From NCBI GenBank assembly GCA_900321915.1, contig ONXW01000108.1, forward strand, positions 1 through 8,453: a stretch of DNA of 8,453 bases. Reading direction: 5' to 3'. Of the stretch, positions 1 to 6,443 are shown in pieces. The notes under the pieces were generated by a model. It ran no database searches, was not told the origin of the DNA, and saw nothing but the letters and a program-made list of their open reading frames with translations. This DNA is from an uncultured Eubacteriales bacterium (GTDB taxonomy: Bacteria > Bacillota > Clostridia > Lachnospirales > Lachnospiraceae). The number at the start of each line of letters is the position of its first letter. Position 1 is the first letter of the stretch. The position numbers were made by a program, and so were the translations under genes.

Positions 1-1
1 C

Positions 2-862
2 TCGGGGGACGATTTACAGATTCTGTTGCCTCGGCTATGGACGTTGCTGGGAAAGCAAACCGAACGGTACACCATGGGAGACAGCACCTCTGTAACAGTA
101 GAAGTTGCACAGGAACTTTTAGCTTCGCTGTGGTACACGATCACCTTAGCTATGGATGAGAACCACACACCTTACGTCAGATTGCTGTCTGATGAGCTGA
201 TGCCGTTCGTTAAGCAGGGGCAGACAATTCTTCAGGATAAACTTGAGGCTGCAAAGCGACTGTGGGAGATGGTCTGCCGTACAGCATCGGAAATACAGAA
301 TTTCTATTTTACTGATACACTTCGAGGTATTGGTGATTATTTAAAGCATTATGATCTCTACTATTTTGCACATCGAAAGCCGCTCTGCATTGACTATCCT
401 CTGTTGAATGCTCCATCTGAGACAATGCACGGTCTCACCTATACAGAACAGTATCTAAAGTGCATGCTGGCAGAAAATCTATTGATTCACGGGTTCGAGA
501 AGGATGCTGCTATCTGCGTTTTGCAGACAGTTGCGCCCGACTTTCAAGAACACTATCTAAATTTGTGCGAGCAATCCATCACAAATGCGCTTGGATTGGC
601 AATAATCAGAAAAAATGTACGAACACTGCATCTTGGCCATGAGGAACAGTTGGAAATACTGGAAGTGATGCAAAACAGAAGTTACGAGAAACAGCGTGAA
701 TTTCTTCATATTGCCGCCCTTTCAATCTGCGATCAAATGGAAATTACCGACAAATGGATTATAGATTATGTAACTTCATTTTCTGATACGCTTTTGCCTC
801 GTATTGAGGCAGCGCTGGAATGTATGGATCTGTCCAATATCTTTATCCCGTCCTGTAAATGA
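2..862 (+). CDS. DUF6179-like cytoplasmic protein, 5'-truncated by window edge
   Basis: The reading frame is open from base 2 to the TGA at 860-862 and so begins outside the window. A TTG at 26 and an ATG at 74 are internal candidates, but neither has a convincing ribosome binding site and the frame is coding-like before them. About 286 residues are visible. They are mostly helical with no signal peptide or membrane segment, and include a conserved-looking aromatic stretch (FTDTLRGIGDYLKHYDLYYF, near residue 100 counting from the TTG). From memory this resembles the DUF6179 proteins of gut Clostridia, whose function I do not know; a search is needed to confirm the name. The gene is much more AT-rich than the block downstream (301-360 is 28% GC by count, 3601-3660 is 65%). 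Its stop overlaps an ATG in an ATGA arrangement, as if translationally coupled to a following gene that is now only a stub. Confidence 0.7.
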   Translation, partial: SGDDLQILLPRLWTLLGKQTERYTMGDSTSVTVEVAQELLASLWYTITLAMDENHTPYVRLLSDELMPFVKQGQTILQDKLEAAKRLWEMVCRTASEIQNFYFTDTLRGIGDYLKHYDLYYFAHRKPLCIDYPLLNAPSETMHGLTYTEQYLKCMLAENLLIHGFEKDAAICVLQTVAPDFQEHYLNLCEQSITNALGLAIIRKNVRTLHLGHEEQLEILEVMQNRSYEKQREFLHIAALSICDQMEITDKWIIDYVTSFSDTLLPRIEAALECMDLSNIFIPSCK

Positions 863-877
863 AAGAAGATTTGGATT
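857..877 (+). repeat. 21-bp direct repeat, copy 1
   Basis: These 21 bases, starting AAATGAAAGA and ending TTTGGATT, recur exactly at 6182-6202 in the same orientation. The flanks differ on both sides (T before and G after here; G before and C after there), so the match is exactly 21 bp. It spans the end of the DUF6179-like gene and the ATG of the following stub. A chance 21-bp match in 8.4 kb is very unlikely. Confidence 0.9.
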
Positions 878-918
878 GTAAAGGTAACTGTTATTCAATA
901 CGGCGGGCATTACGATGA
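859..918 (+). pseudogene. 19-codon stub of a gene once coupled to the DUF6179-like gene
   Basis: The ATG at 859 overlaps the preceding TGA (ATGA), the usual geometry of translational coupling. The frame reads MKEDLDCKGNCYSIRRALR and stops at 916-918. Its first six codons fall inside the 21-bp repeat, and the second copy at 6184 encodes the same MKEDLD before diverging. The simplest reading is the 5' end of a partner gene cut off by the rearrangement at the repeat. A meaningless short frame is the alternative. Confidence 0.3.
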
Positions 919-1197
919 TAAATTAGTGCTCGCAAGCAGATCCGTGGTGTATGTTCTCTGGCAACAAATTGGCAACAGAAGATCGGAAAGGGAAGAGACA
1001 CAGTATAACTGAGAGAAAAAACCGGCTAAAAGAACACAAAACTTAACTAATATACGTTAAGCAACGCTCTGCCGGTATCGAATACGAATGATTGTCTGAT
1101 GTCCACTTACAAGTCTCCTGAGCGTGAAAATGACACTTCCTTTGAATGTAACGACATGACGTAACAGAGGCTGCAAAACGACATAGCGAAAAGAAAG
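919..1197. other. AT-rich intergenic stretch, no gene seen
   Basis: No coding frame of useful length or ribosome binding site is visible. Small structures are present. TGGCAACA occurs twice, 11 bp apart (959-966 and 970-977). An inverted repeat CTTAAC / GTTAAG (1042-1047 and 1056-1061) encloses an AT-rich 8-nt loop. Such motifs can occur near recombination sites of integrative elements, but no integrase is present, so they are recorded only as description. Confidence 0.45.
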
Positions 1198-1246
1198 AAA
1201 AAAAGCCTTGCCGCTACAGAAACGCTGTAGTTACAAGGCTTTTTTT
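1198..1246. terminator. Bidirectional intrinsic terminator
   Basis: Seven A residues and GCCTTG (1198-1210) pair with CAAGGC and seven T residues (1234-1246). Inside, CTACAG (1214-1219) pairs with CTGTAG (1225-1230) around a 5-nt loop. There is a U tract on either strand, so it can stop transcripts from both directions. It lies about 95 bp past the stop of the leftward MATE gene and probably ends the ABC/MATE operon, while also insulating it from the rightward gene to its left. The 1247-1342 stretch between it and the MATE stop shows nothing recognisable. Confidence 0.88.
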
Positions 1247-1342
1247 CTATGTCCTGAGTCCCGGGGAGCAAAGCCAATAACCATTCCGGCCGTGCATTTA
1301 CACTCGAGGTTGTGAATCCCCAAAAATACAGGTCTCCTTATA

Positions 1343-3145
1343 TCAGGTGGCAGTCCTCCCCGCCCTGACGGTTATGATCAGATTGTTGACTCCCAGCGCG
1401 GTGTTGTACTCCACTTCATCCGCGATGGAACGCACGATGGTCTTTCCCAGGGCGTCAAGGTCGATCTGTTCCGTCTGCTGTTCGTAAAACAGCGGGTCAA
1501 AAAGCTCTCCGTAGTTCCGGATCCTGATCCGGATACAGTCCTCTTCCGCCGTTACAAACAGGTTGGTAAAGATCCGGTTCCTTTGGTCCCGCTGTGCCGG
1601 AAGGAGCGCGATGATCTCTTCAATACTCAGGGAAACCGCCTGGGCGGTCTTCCTGTCGTAGCCGTTCTGCGCGAGATACTCATACACCTCCCGGGCATAT
1701 TCCGCTCCTTCGGCAGGATCCCGCGGGGATACATTAAGGCAGGAATCCTCCCGGTCAAAAAAGCTCTGGGGAAGCAGCATCAGCATATCCGACAGCCTGC
1801 GGCACCTGCCGTTCCGGATCACGGACCACAGCAACGTACAGAGAACGGCAAGGCCGCTCCCGACCGGGATCGCTGCCCAGATCCCCCTGCATCCGAAAAA
1901 GCGGCCGAGAAGGAAGGCTGCGCCGGCCGGCAGGAGAAACTCTCCGAATACATTGAAAAATACGGTAAGATCGCGTCTTCCCAGGCTTCTGGCATAAAAG
2001 GAATAGAAAAATCTCAGAAAATCGATGCAGAAAAAGGCCGAATAGAGACGCAGAAGGAACACTGCCTCCGGCAGGGCGCCGTTTTTTCCATAGAGCGAAA
2101 GGATCGGTCCGGCAAATACCGCGATAAGCCCTCCCAGGACGATCCCCAGGACCAGGCTGCATTTCAGGCCGGTCCGGACAGACTCCCTCATCCCCCGGAC
2201 ATTGTTTTCTGCATACATGGTCCCCGCGATCAGCAGATGGGCCAAGCCCAGCCCGAGGCAGACGCAGATCATGGTATTCCTGAAATTGCCGAACATGGAG
2301 TATGCCGCTAGTTCCGAATCGCTGCCAAAGAACATGATGATGCGGATCATGGACATAAAATACAGCCATTTCATGACCTGACCGAACACCGTCGGCAGGC
2401 TGCGCCGGAAAAACACCGCCAGCCAGTCCAAAAGCCTTTTCGTCTTCACGAAACGGAACCGGCTACCGGGTTTCAGGAAATGAATGGAAAATACGGCTGC
2501 CGCGCAGTAATTGCTGACGGACGTCATGAGACCGATGCCGAACATGCCCAGATGCAGGACGTAAACATTCAGCAGATCACCGGCGATATTGACCGCAATC
2601 ATGACAAAGGACGCGGTCAGGATCCTTTTCCTGTCCCCGTCCAGCGGCATGATCGACGCCAGAAAAGCAGCGCCAAGCTGGGCCGGCACACCGACGGCAA
2701 GTCCCCGGATATAGTCCGACGTAACCGCGTGAAGCTCCCCGGAGGAGGCAGCCGCGCCAAGCAGCGACGCCGTCTGTCCGGAGAAAAGCAAAAATGCCGC
2801 CGTCAGGATCACCGAGATCACGCCGATGAGGATGAGGCTTGCGGAAAAGATGCTGTTGACCCGCTGCCGGTCTCCCTTTGACAGCGCAAGGGAGCATTCC
2901 AGCTGCGAACCGATCGAGAAGATGCTCCCCAGCGTGATCAGGAAGAAGATCATCTGATAAATGATCCCGGTGGCGCTTAAGGATACTTCCCCGTAACAGC
3001 GCCCCACGATAAAAGAAGCAAAGAGGGTCGCCGTATTGGTCAGAAGCTGGTTGATGAACATGGCTTGGAAAAGGTCGGCCATGACGCTGCGGATCACGGG
3101 ATCCGATTCCGCGCCGGTTTTTTGGATGAAAGGCTTCTCTGTCAT
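1343..3145 (-). CDS. MATE-family transporter with C-terminal RsbW-like HATPase domain
   Basis: This 600-residue protein has a MATE/DinF-like membrane part (about residues 25-450, many hydrophobic segments; MATE proteins normally have 12 helices and about 450 residues). A roughly 130-residue soluble tail starts near residue 470. The tail resembles the anti-sigma-factor serine kinase (RsbW/HATPase_c_2) fold. SIEEII (507-512) sits at the N-box, NYGELFDP (544-551) at the usual D-x-G-x-PFDP, LGKTIV (566-571) at the lid, followed by EVEYNTALGVNN. The N-box Asn and the G1 Asp are both replaced, so ATP binding may be lost. MATE proteins export cationic drugs or metabolites using Na+ or H+ gradients; the substrate here is unknown. 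The ATG lies 15 bp after the substrate-binding-protein stop and has only a weak ribosome binding site, so it is probably cotranscribed with the ABC genes. A start at Met22 is possible. Confidence 0.88.
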   Translation of the reverse strand: MTEKPFIQKTGAESDPVIRSVMADLFQAMFINQLLTNTATLFASFIVGRCYGEVSLSATGIIYQMIFFLITLGSIFSIGSQLECSLALSKGDRQRVNSIFSASLILIGVISVILTAAFLLFSGQTASLLGAAASSGELHAVTSDYIRGLAVGVPAQLGAAFLASIMPLDGDRKRILTASFVMIAVNIAGDLLNVYVLHLGMFGIGLMTSVSNYCAAAVFSIHFLKPGSRFRFVKTKRLLDWLAVFFRRSLPTVFGQVMKWLYFMSMIRIIMFFGSDSELAAYSMFGNFRNTMICVCLGLGLAHLLIAGTMYAENNVRGMRESVRTGLKCSLVLGIVLGGLIAVFAGPILSLYGKNGALPEAVFLLRLYSAFFCIDFLRFFYSFYARSLGRRDLTVFFNVFGEFLLPAGAAFLLGRFFGCRGIWAAIPVGSGLAVLCTLLWSVIRNGRCRRLSDMLMLLPQSFFDREDSCLNVSPRDPAEGAEYAREVYEYLAQNGYDRKTAQAVSLSIEEIIALLPAQRDQRNRIFTNLFVTAEEDCIRIRIRNYGELFDPLFYEQQTEQIDLDALGKTIVRSIADEVEYNTALGVNNLIITVRAGRTAT

Positions 3146-3160
3146 AGGACGAATATGGTA

Positions 3161-4162
3161 TTATTTCCCGGCTTTCTCAGCCCAGGTGTTGTCGACGATC
3201 TTCTGGAATTCGACGCGTTCTTTCAATTCCCCGGCTTCCTGCATCACATCCTGCAGGCGGTCCAGGGCCTCCGGCTGCATGCACAGGGTGCTGTTCCATG
3301 CATCGATGTCCTTATACCGCTGCACCACATTAGCCAACACTTCAACGGAGGTTCCCGGGAACTGCGGGCTGATCATTTCGGCAGCTTCCTGCGCGCTGTG
3401 CGAGGATACCCATTCCATTCCCCGGGCCAGGGCAGCCGTGAACCGGCTCACCTTGCCTTCGTGCTCCTTCAGGTAGCTCTGCCGCGCAAAGAAAGCCGTA
3501 TAGGGAATCTCACCGCTCTCCTCCCCGATGGAGGCCAGGACATAGCCGTTATGGGCGGATTCCGTTTCTGTCGCCGTCGGTTCGAACATCGTCACATAAT
3601 CCCCGGTCCCGCCAACGAAAGCGCCCGCCATCATATCAAACTGCACGGAGGTATCCACGATCACATCCTCGCCGGGCCGCAGTCCCTTCTGCTTCAGGAC
3701 ATATTCCAGCGTCATTTCCGGAACGCCGCCTTTTCTCCCGCCCAGGATCGTTTTCCCGGCCAGGTTCTCCCAGCGGAAATCCTCATCCGTACGGCCGATC
3801 AGGAAGGATCCGTCGCGCTTCGTCAGCTGTCCGAAGACCTTCGGATAATCCTTCTGTCCTTCCAGGCAGGTATAGATACACGCCTCCGGCCCGGCAAAGC
3901 CGATATCCGCTTCCCCGGTGATCACCGCGATCATGACCTTGTCCGCGCCTCCTCCATTTACCAGCTCTAGCTCAAGCCCTTCCTCCTTGAAATATCCCAG
4001 TTCGATGGTGGCATAAAGCGGTGCGTAGAACACGGAGTGCGTCACCTCGCAAAGCTTGATCCCGGTGTCATTTTCCTGTGATTTGGCGCCGCATCCGGCC
4101 GCAAGAACCAGCAGGCAAAGCATAGATATGACTGCTGCCGCTCTTCTAAATGCTCTCTTCAT
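3161..4162 (-). CDS. ABC transporter substrate-binding lipoprotein (SsuA/TauA/NMT1 class)
   Basis: I chose the ATG at 4160-4162, which gives 333 residues, because AGAAGGAG lies 6 nt upstream and the protein then opens with a clean lipoprotein signal. That signal is MKRAFRR, a hydrophobic core, and the lipobox LAAGC with Cys24. The longer open frame to 4246 would add 28 polar residues and run into the permease gene. The mature protein has the NMT1/SsuA-like layout: an early FYAPLYATIELGYFKEEGL segment, then GEADIGFAGPEA, then a second lobe with TMFEPTATE. It would be lipid-anchored outside the membrane and deliver solute to the permease. This class serves sulfonates, taurine, nitrate, thiamine pyrimidine precursors and related compounds. 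The sequence does not let me choose among them, and no TPP riboswitch was seen upstream. Confidence 0.9.
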   Translation of the reverse strand: MKRAFRRAAAVISMLCLLVLAAGCGAKSQENDTGIKLCEVTHSVFYAPLYATIELGYFKEEGLELELVNGGGADKVMIAVITGEADIGFAGPEACIYTCLEGQKDYPKVFGQLTKRDGSFLIGRTDEDFRWENLAGKTILGGRKGGVPEMTLEYVLKQKGLRPGEDVIVDTSVQFDMMAGAFVGGTGDYVTMFEPTATETESAHNGYVLASIGEESGEIPYTAFFARQSYLKEHEGKVSRFTAALARGMEWVSSHSAQEAAEMISPQFPGTSVEVLANVVQRYKDIDAWNSTLCMQPEALDRLQDVMQEAGELKERVEFQKIVDNTWAEKAGK

Positions 4163-4208
4163 TACATTCTCCTTCTCAGACCTGTTCCTGGGGTATTGCC
4201 GCGCCCCG

Positions 4209-5030
4209 TCAGGTAATACCGAATCTTTTTCTGGTAGCTTTTTCAAGCAATACGATCCCTGCGTGCATGAGCATGGCGCAGACCGCCAGTACCGCGACGG
4301 AAGTCATGACAAGATCCATCTTAAAAACCTGCGACCCGTATACGATCAGATAGCCCAGTCCGGCCCTGGAAACCAGGAATTCCCCGGTGATCACTCCCAC
4401 CCAGGATAAGCCGATATTGATCTTCAGGGCATTGACGATCGTGGAAAGATTCGCGGGCAGGACAAGCTTCCGGAAGATCTGCAGCCTGTCCGCGCCCAGC
4501 ATTTTCATCAGCCTGACCTTCTCAAGGTCCGTATGGTTAAATCCGTTCAGCACATTTAATATGGTGACGATCAGGAAGATTGCGAGGGTCATGGCGATGA
4601 TCGCCCCCGCGCCCGTCCCCATACATACAATAAAAATGGGACCGAGGGCCGTTTTTGGAAGGGCGTTGAGGACCACCAGGAAGGGATCCAGGACCTTCGA
4701 TACCGCCGGGCTCCACCAGAGCACGACCGCGATCAGGATGCCGAGAATCGTTCCGCTCACAAAACCGCAAACCGTTTCCAGTACCGACGTCCCGATATGC
4801 CGCCACAGCTCGCCGGATCCGGAGAGATCCTTCAGGGTCGCAAGAATGCGGCTCGGGCTGCTGAACACAAAGGGATTGAGGATCTCGTTGGTGGTCAGCA
4901 CTTCCCACAGGGAGAGAAACACGAACAGGATCGCGATACGGGATACCCTGATCCGGAACAGCTCCAGCTTCCGCCTGTGCAGATACGCGCCCCGCAGGTC
5001 TTTTTTTAAAGTATCACCGAAGTCATCCAT
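4209..5030 (-). CDS. ABC transporter permease (SsuC/TauC class)
   Basis: This 273-residue protein is typical in length for a binding-protein-dependent transport permease. A cytoplasmic N-terminus of about 30 residues precedes the first membrane segment (about RIAILFVFLSLWEVL), and several hydrophobic helices follow. The EAA-type coupling loop that contacts the ATPase is visible as KVRLMKMLGADRLQIFRKLV followed by LP. The ATG (5028-5030) overlaps the end of the ATPase gene by 8 bp (ATGGATGA), a strong sign of coupled translation. The binding-protein start lies 46 bp beyond its stop. It forms the membrane channel of the importer made with its two neighbours. The frame is intact. Confidence 0.92.
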   Translation of the reverse strand: MDDFGDTLKKDLRGAYLHRRKLELFRIRVSRIAILFVFLSLWEVLTTNEILNPFVFSSPSRILATLKDLSGSGELWRHIGTSVLETVCGFVSGTILGILIAVVLWWSPAVSKVLDPFLVVLNALPKTALGPIFIVCMGTGAGAIIAMTLAIFLIVTILNVLNGFNHTDLEKVRLMKMLGADRLQIFRKLVLPANLSTIVNALKINIGLSWVGVITGEFLVSRAGLGYLIVYGSQVFKMDLVMTSVAVLAVCAMLMHAGIVLLEKATRKRFGIT

Positions 5031-5787
5031 ATATGTCTAATTCCCCCCATATATCCCTGATCATGGAACCGAACGCTTCGTGTTCCAGCCGTTCCATCGG
5101 AGCGATCTCCTTCAGCTCGGAGAGGTCATGGGTCGCTTTGACCGTTCCGGGCCTGTGGGTGAGGACGATCACCCGATCCGAGAGCATCAGGCTTTCCGAG
5201 ATGTCATGCGTGACCAGAAGCACGGTTTTGTGCTCATTTCTGATAATAGTATGTATATCAACGGAAACGGCGACCCTGGTCTGGTAATCCAGCGCCGAAA
5301 AAGCCTCGTCCAGCAGCAGGAATCTCGGATCTGTCACCAGGGTCCTGATCAGGGAGCACCGCTGGCGCATTCCTCCGGAAAGCTGGTCGGGCCTCATATG
5401 GCCGACATCCCGAAGACCATATTTCTCCATCAGTTCCTCTGCCTTCCGGTAATACTCCGGTCCCTTTTTTTGGATCTCCAGCCCCAGCGTGATGTTGGAA
5501 TAAATATTGCGCTAGGAAAACAGGTGATCCTTCTGAGGCATGTACCCGATCTCCGTCGTGGGCGCGGTGACCGGGTTCCCGTCGAGGCGCACTTCCCCGT
5601 ATGTCGGGCGCTCCAGCCCCGCAATGATCGTCAGAAGCGTTGATTTGCCGCAGCCGGAAGGCCCGACCAGGCTGACAAATTCACCCTCTTTGATCTGAAA
5701 GTTCACGTCTTTCAGTGCTTCATTCTCCCGCTCCGGAGACTGATAAACATGTCCGACATGATTCACTTCCAATAACAGGTTCGGCAT
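5023..5787 (-). pseudogene. ABC transporter ATPase (SsuB/TauB class) interrupted by in-frame UAG
   Basis: Read straight through, this is a normal 254-residue importer ATPase. It has Walker [10 protein letters not shown] (42-50), Q-loop MPQKD (Gln85), signature LSGGMRQR (136-143), Walker B FLLLDE (156-161), D-loop SALD and H-loop His194. The only defect is codon 92, TAG (plus strand 5512-5514), in the context HLFS-stop-RNIYSNITLGLE. Relatives usually read LxPWRxxxxNV here, so TGG to TAG, a single transition, is the likely change. The frame is the same on both sides, with no indel. The start at 5787 has AAAAGGAG 7 nt upstream. Possible explanations are a recent pseudogene, a base-call error, or UAG readthrough. 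Reinitiation at the ATG at 5430 (GAGGAA just upstream) would give a 135-residue fragment without Walker A. The stop overlaps the permease start. Confidence 0.85.
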
Positions 5788-5817
5788 ATACGCTCCTTTT
5801 CAAAAGATCCTTATGAT

Positions 5818-5832
5818 GCGGGATCTCTCCGC
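5818..5832 (-). promoter_or_regulatory. Leader hairpin A upstream of ABC ATPase
   Basis: On the minus strand GCGG (5829-5832) can pair with CCGC (5818-5821) around a 7-nt loop. It competes with a neighbouring hairpin, AGATCC / GGATCT (5821-5826 with 5805-5810, 10-nt loop), which is followed by TTTT. The arrangement is compatible with a small attenuator in the roughly 76-nt leader, but the stems are short and the U run is weak. Confidence 0.2.
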
Positions 5833-5870
5833 TTTTTTCTGCTCTGCCCGCCATGGCGGCGGACTCTTGA

Positions 5871-5898
5871 ATCGTACTGTAGAAAAACCGTATGTCAA
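5871..5898 (-). promoter_or_regulatory. Sigma-70-type promoter for the ABC/MATE operon
   Basis: The minus strand carries TTGACA (5893-5898, perfect -35) and TACGAT (5871-5876, 4 of 6 for the -10) separated by 16 bp. The start of transcription would be near 5864, giving a leader of about 76 nt before the ATPase ATG. The -35 box overlaps the TGA stop of the bcp remnant, so the operon has its own promoter even though its upstream neighbour is broken. Confidence 0.6.
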
Positions 5899-6206
5899 GC
5901 AATACTGCGCTCCGCCGCAGAAACAGGCTTTCCCCATTTTTCCCTTTCCCCGGTATCTCCGTCCGTACAAAAACATACTCCGTGCCGGATGAGCGTTCCC
6001 TGCAGTTCTCCCAGCATCTGCGCCGGATTATCGGCGGCCTTCACCTTGTCGAAGGCCTTCACGATGATCCCGTTCTCATCGATCAGGTACGTTGTCCTGA
6101 CCACGCCCATGGAGACCTTGCCGTAATTCTTTTTTTCTTTCCAGACATCGTATGCCTGGATCACTTCCTTCTCCGTATCGGAAATGAAAGAAGATTTGGA
6201 TTCTGA
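5895..6206 (-). pseudogene. bcp: C-terminal remnant of Bcp-type thiol peroxidase (peroxiredoxin)
   Basis: The frame encodes SDTEKEVIQAYDVWKEKK, NYGKVSMGVVRTTYLIDENG and IIVKAFDKVKAADNPAQML, a clear match to the C-terminal half of AhpC/TSA-family Bcp thiol peroxidases, which reduce peroxides using thioredoxin. A whole Bcp has about 150 residues with the catalytic Cys in a TPGCT-like motif near residue 45. That half is absent. Homology fades at about FISD (near 6181), where the 21-bp repeat begins, and the frame meets a TAG at 6207-6209. The only start is a GTG at 6164 without a good ribosome binding site. After ML-GEL the frame continues for about 35 residues unlike any Bcp tail I know, perhaps because the original stop has drifted. 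Without the peroxidatic Cys it cannot be an active peroxidase. Confidence 0.8.
6182..6202 (+). repeat. 21-bp direct repeat, copy 2
   Basis: Exact copy of 857-877, same orientation. It sits where the bcp homology ends. It contains an ATG (6184) that opens an 18-codon frame, MKEDLDSDYERATDKLPD, stopping at 6238-6240. The first six residues match the stub after the DUF6179-like gene. The two copies are 5,325 bp apart. Confidence 0.9.
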
Positions 6207-6361
6207 CTACGAACGGGCGACAGATAAGTTGCCGGATTGACATTTCGGATTGGAAACCCCGGTGCACGGAGCTTTTTTGTACTCTTTCCCTTTGTAATGC
6301 ACCAGGGAGAAAGACATCGAAACGTCCGGAAATATGTGAGATGAAGCACTGTCATAAATGT

Positions 6362-6399
6362 GTGACAAATGAAATGTGCATTGCAAACATGTTTGTCAC
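6362..6399. promoter_or_regulatory. Operator-like inverted repeat
   Basis: GTGACAAA (6362-6369) and TTTGTCAC (6392-6399) are perfect 8-bp inverted half-sites, 30 bp centre to centre (about three helical turns). Within the span lies a 10-bp palindrome AAACATGTTT (6385-6394). It is just upstream of the -10 box at 6426, a position suited to an activator or repressor. The family of the regulator is not evident. Confidence 0.4.
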
Positions 6400-6425
6400 G
6401 CTTTCGAGGCAGGCATAAGGTATAT

Positions 6426-6431
6426 TATAAT
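6426..6431 (+). promoter_or_regulatory. -10 box TATAAT for the zinc-ribbon operon
   Basis: A perfect TATAAT lies about 100 bp before the zinc-ribbon gene in an AT-rich patch. No good -35 exists at 16-18 bp (the best is TTTCGA/TTCGAG near 6402-6408), so activation by a regulator bound to the inverted repeat immediately upstream is plausible. Confidence 0.45.
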
Positions 6432-6443
6432 CATTGTAAGAAA

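Noticed and set aside
1583..2311. Plus-strand open frame of 242 codons
   Set aside because: It lies wholly inside the MATE-HATPase gene on the opposite strand, has low-complexity Gln/Arg/Asp-rich translation and no ribosome binding site; it is a shadow of a GC-rich gene. The same applies to the frames at 2480-2881, 3065-3970 and 4387-5040.
4163..4246. Upstream start of the substrate-binding protein
   Set aside because: The extra 28 residues are polar, precede the lipoprotein signal, overlap the permease gene, and lack a ribosome binding site; the start at 4162 has AGAAGGAG at ideal spacing.
5848..5859. CCGCCATGGCGG palindrome near the operon promoter
   Set aside because: It has no loop, so would form a hairpin poorly. 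It could be a protein site just downstream of the promoter, but 12 bp of GC-rich palindrome in GC-rich DNA is weak evidence alone.
5788..5894. TPP or other known riboswitch upstream of the ABC operon
   Set aside because: The leader is only about 76 nt and lacks the conserved CUGAGA and related motifs of the thiamine element; no other known aptamer signature is visible.
6237..6242. TTGACA as a -35 box
   Set aside because: No -10-like hexamer lies 15-19 bp downstream on the plus strand.
6261..6303. GGTGCA / TGCACC hairpin with a T run as a terminator
   Set aside because: The T run lies inside the long loop rather than after the stem, so it does not have terminator geometry.
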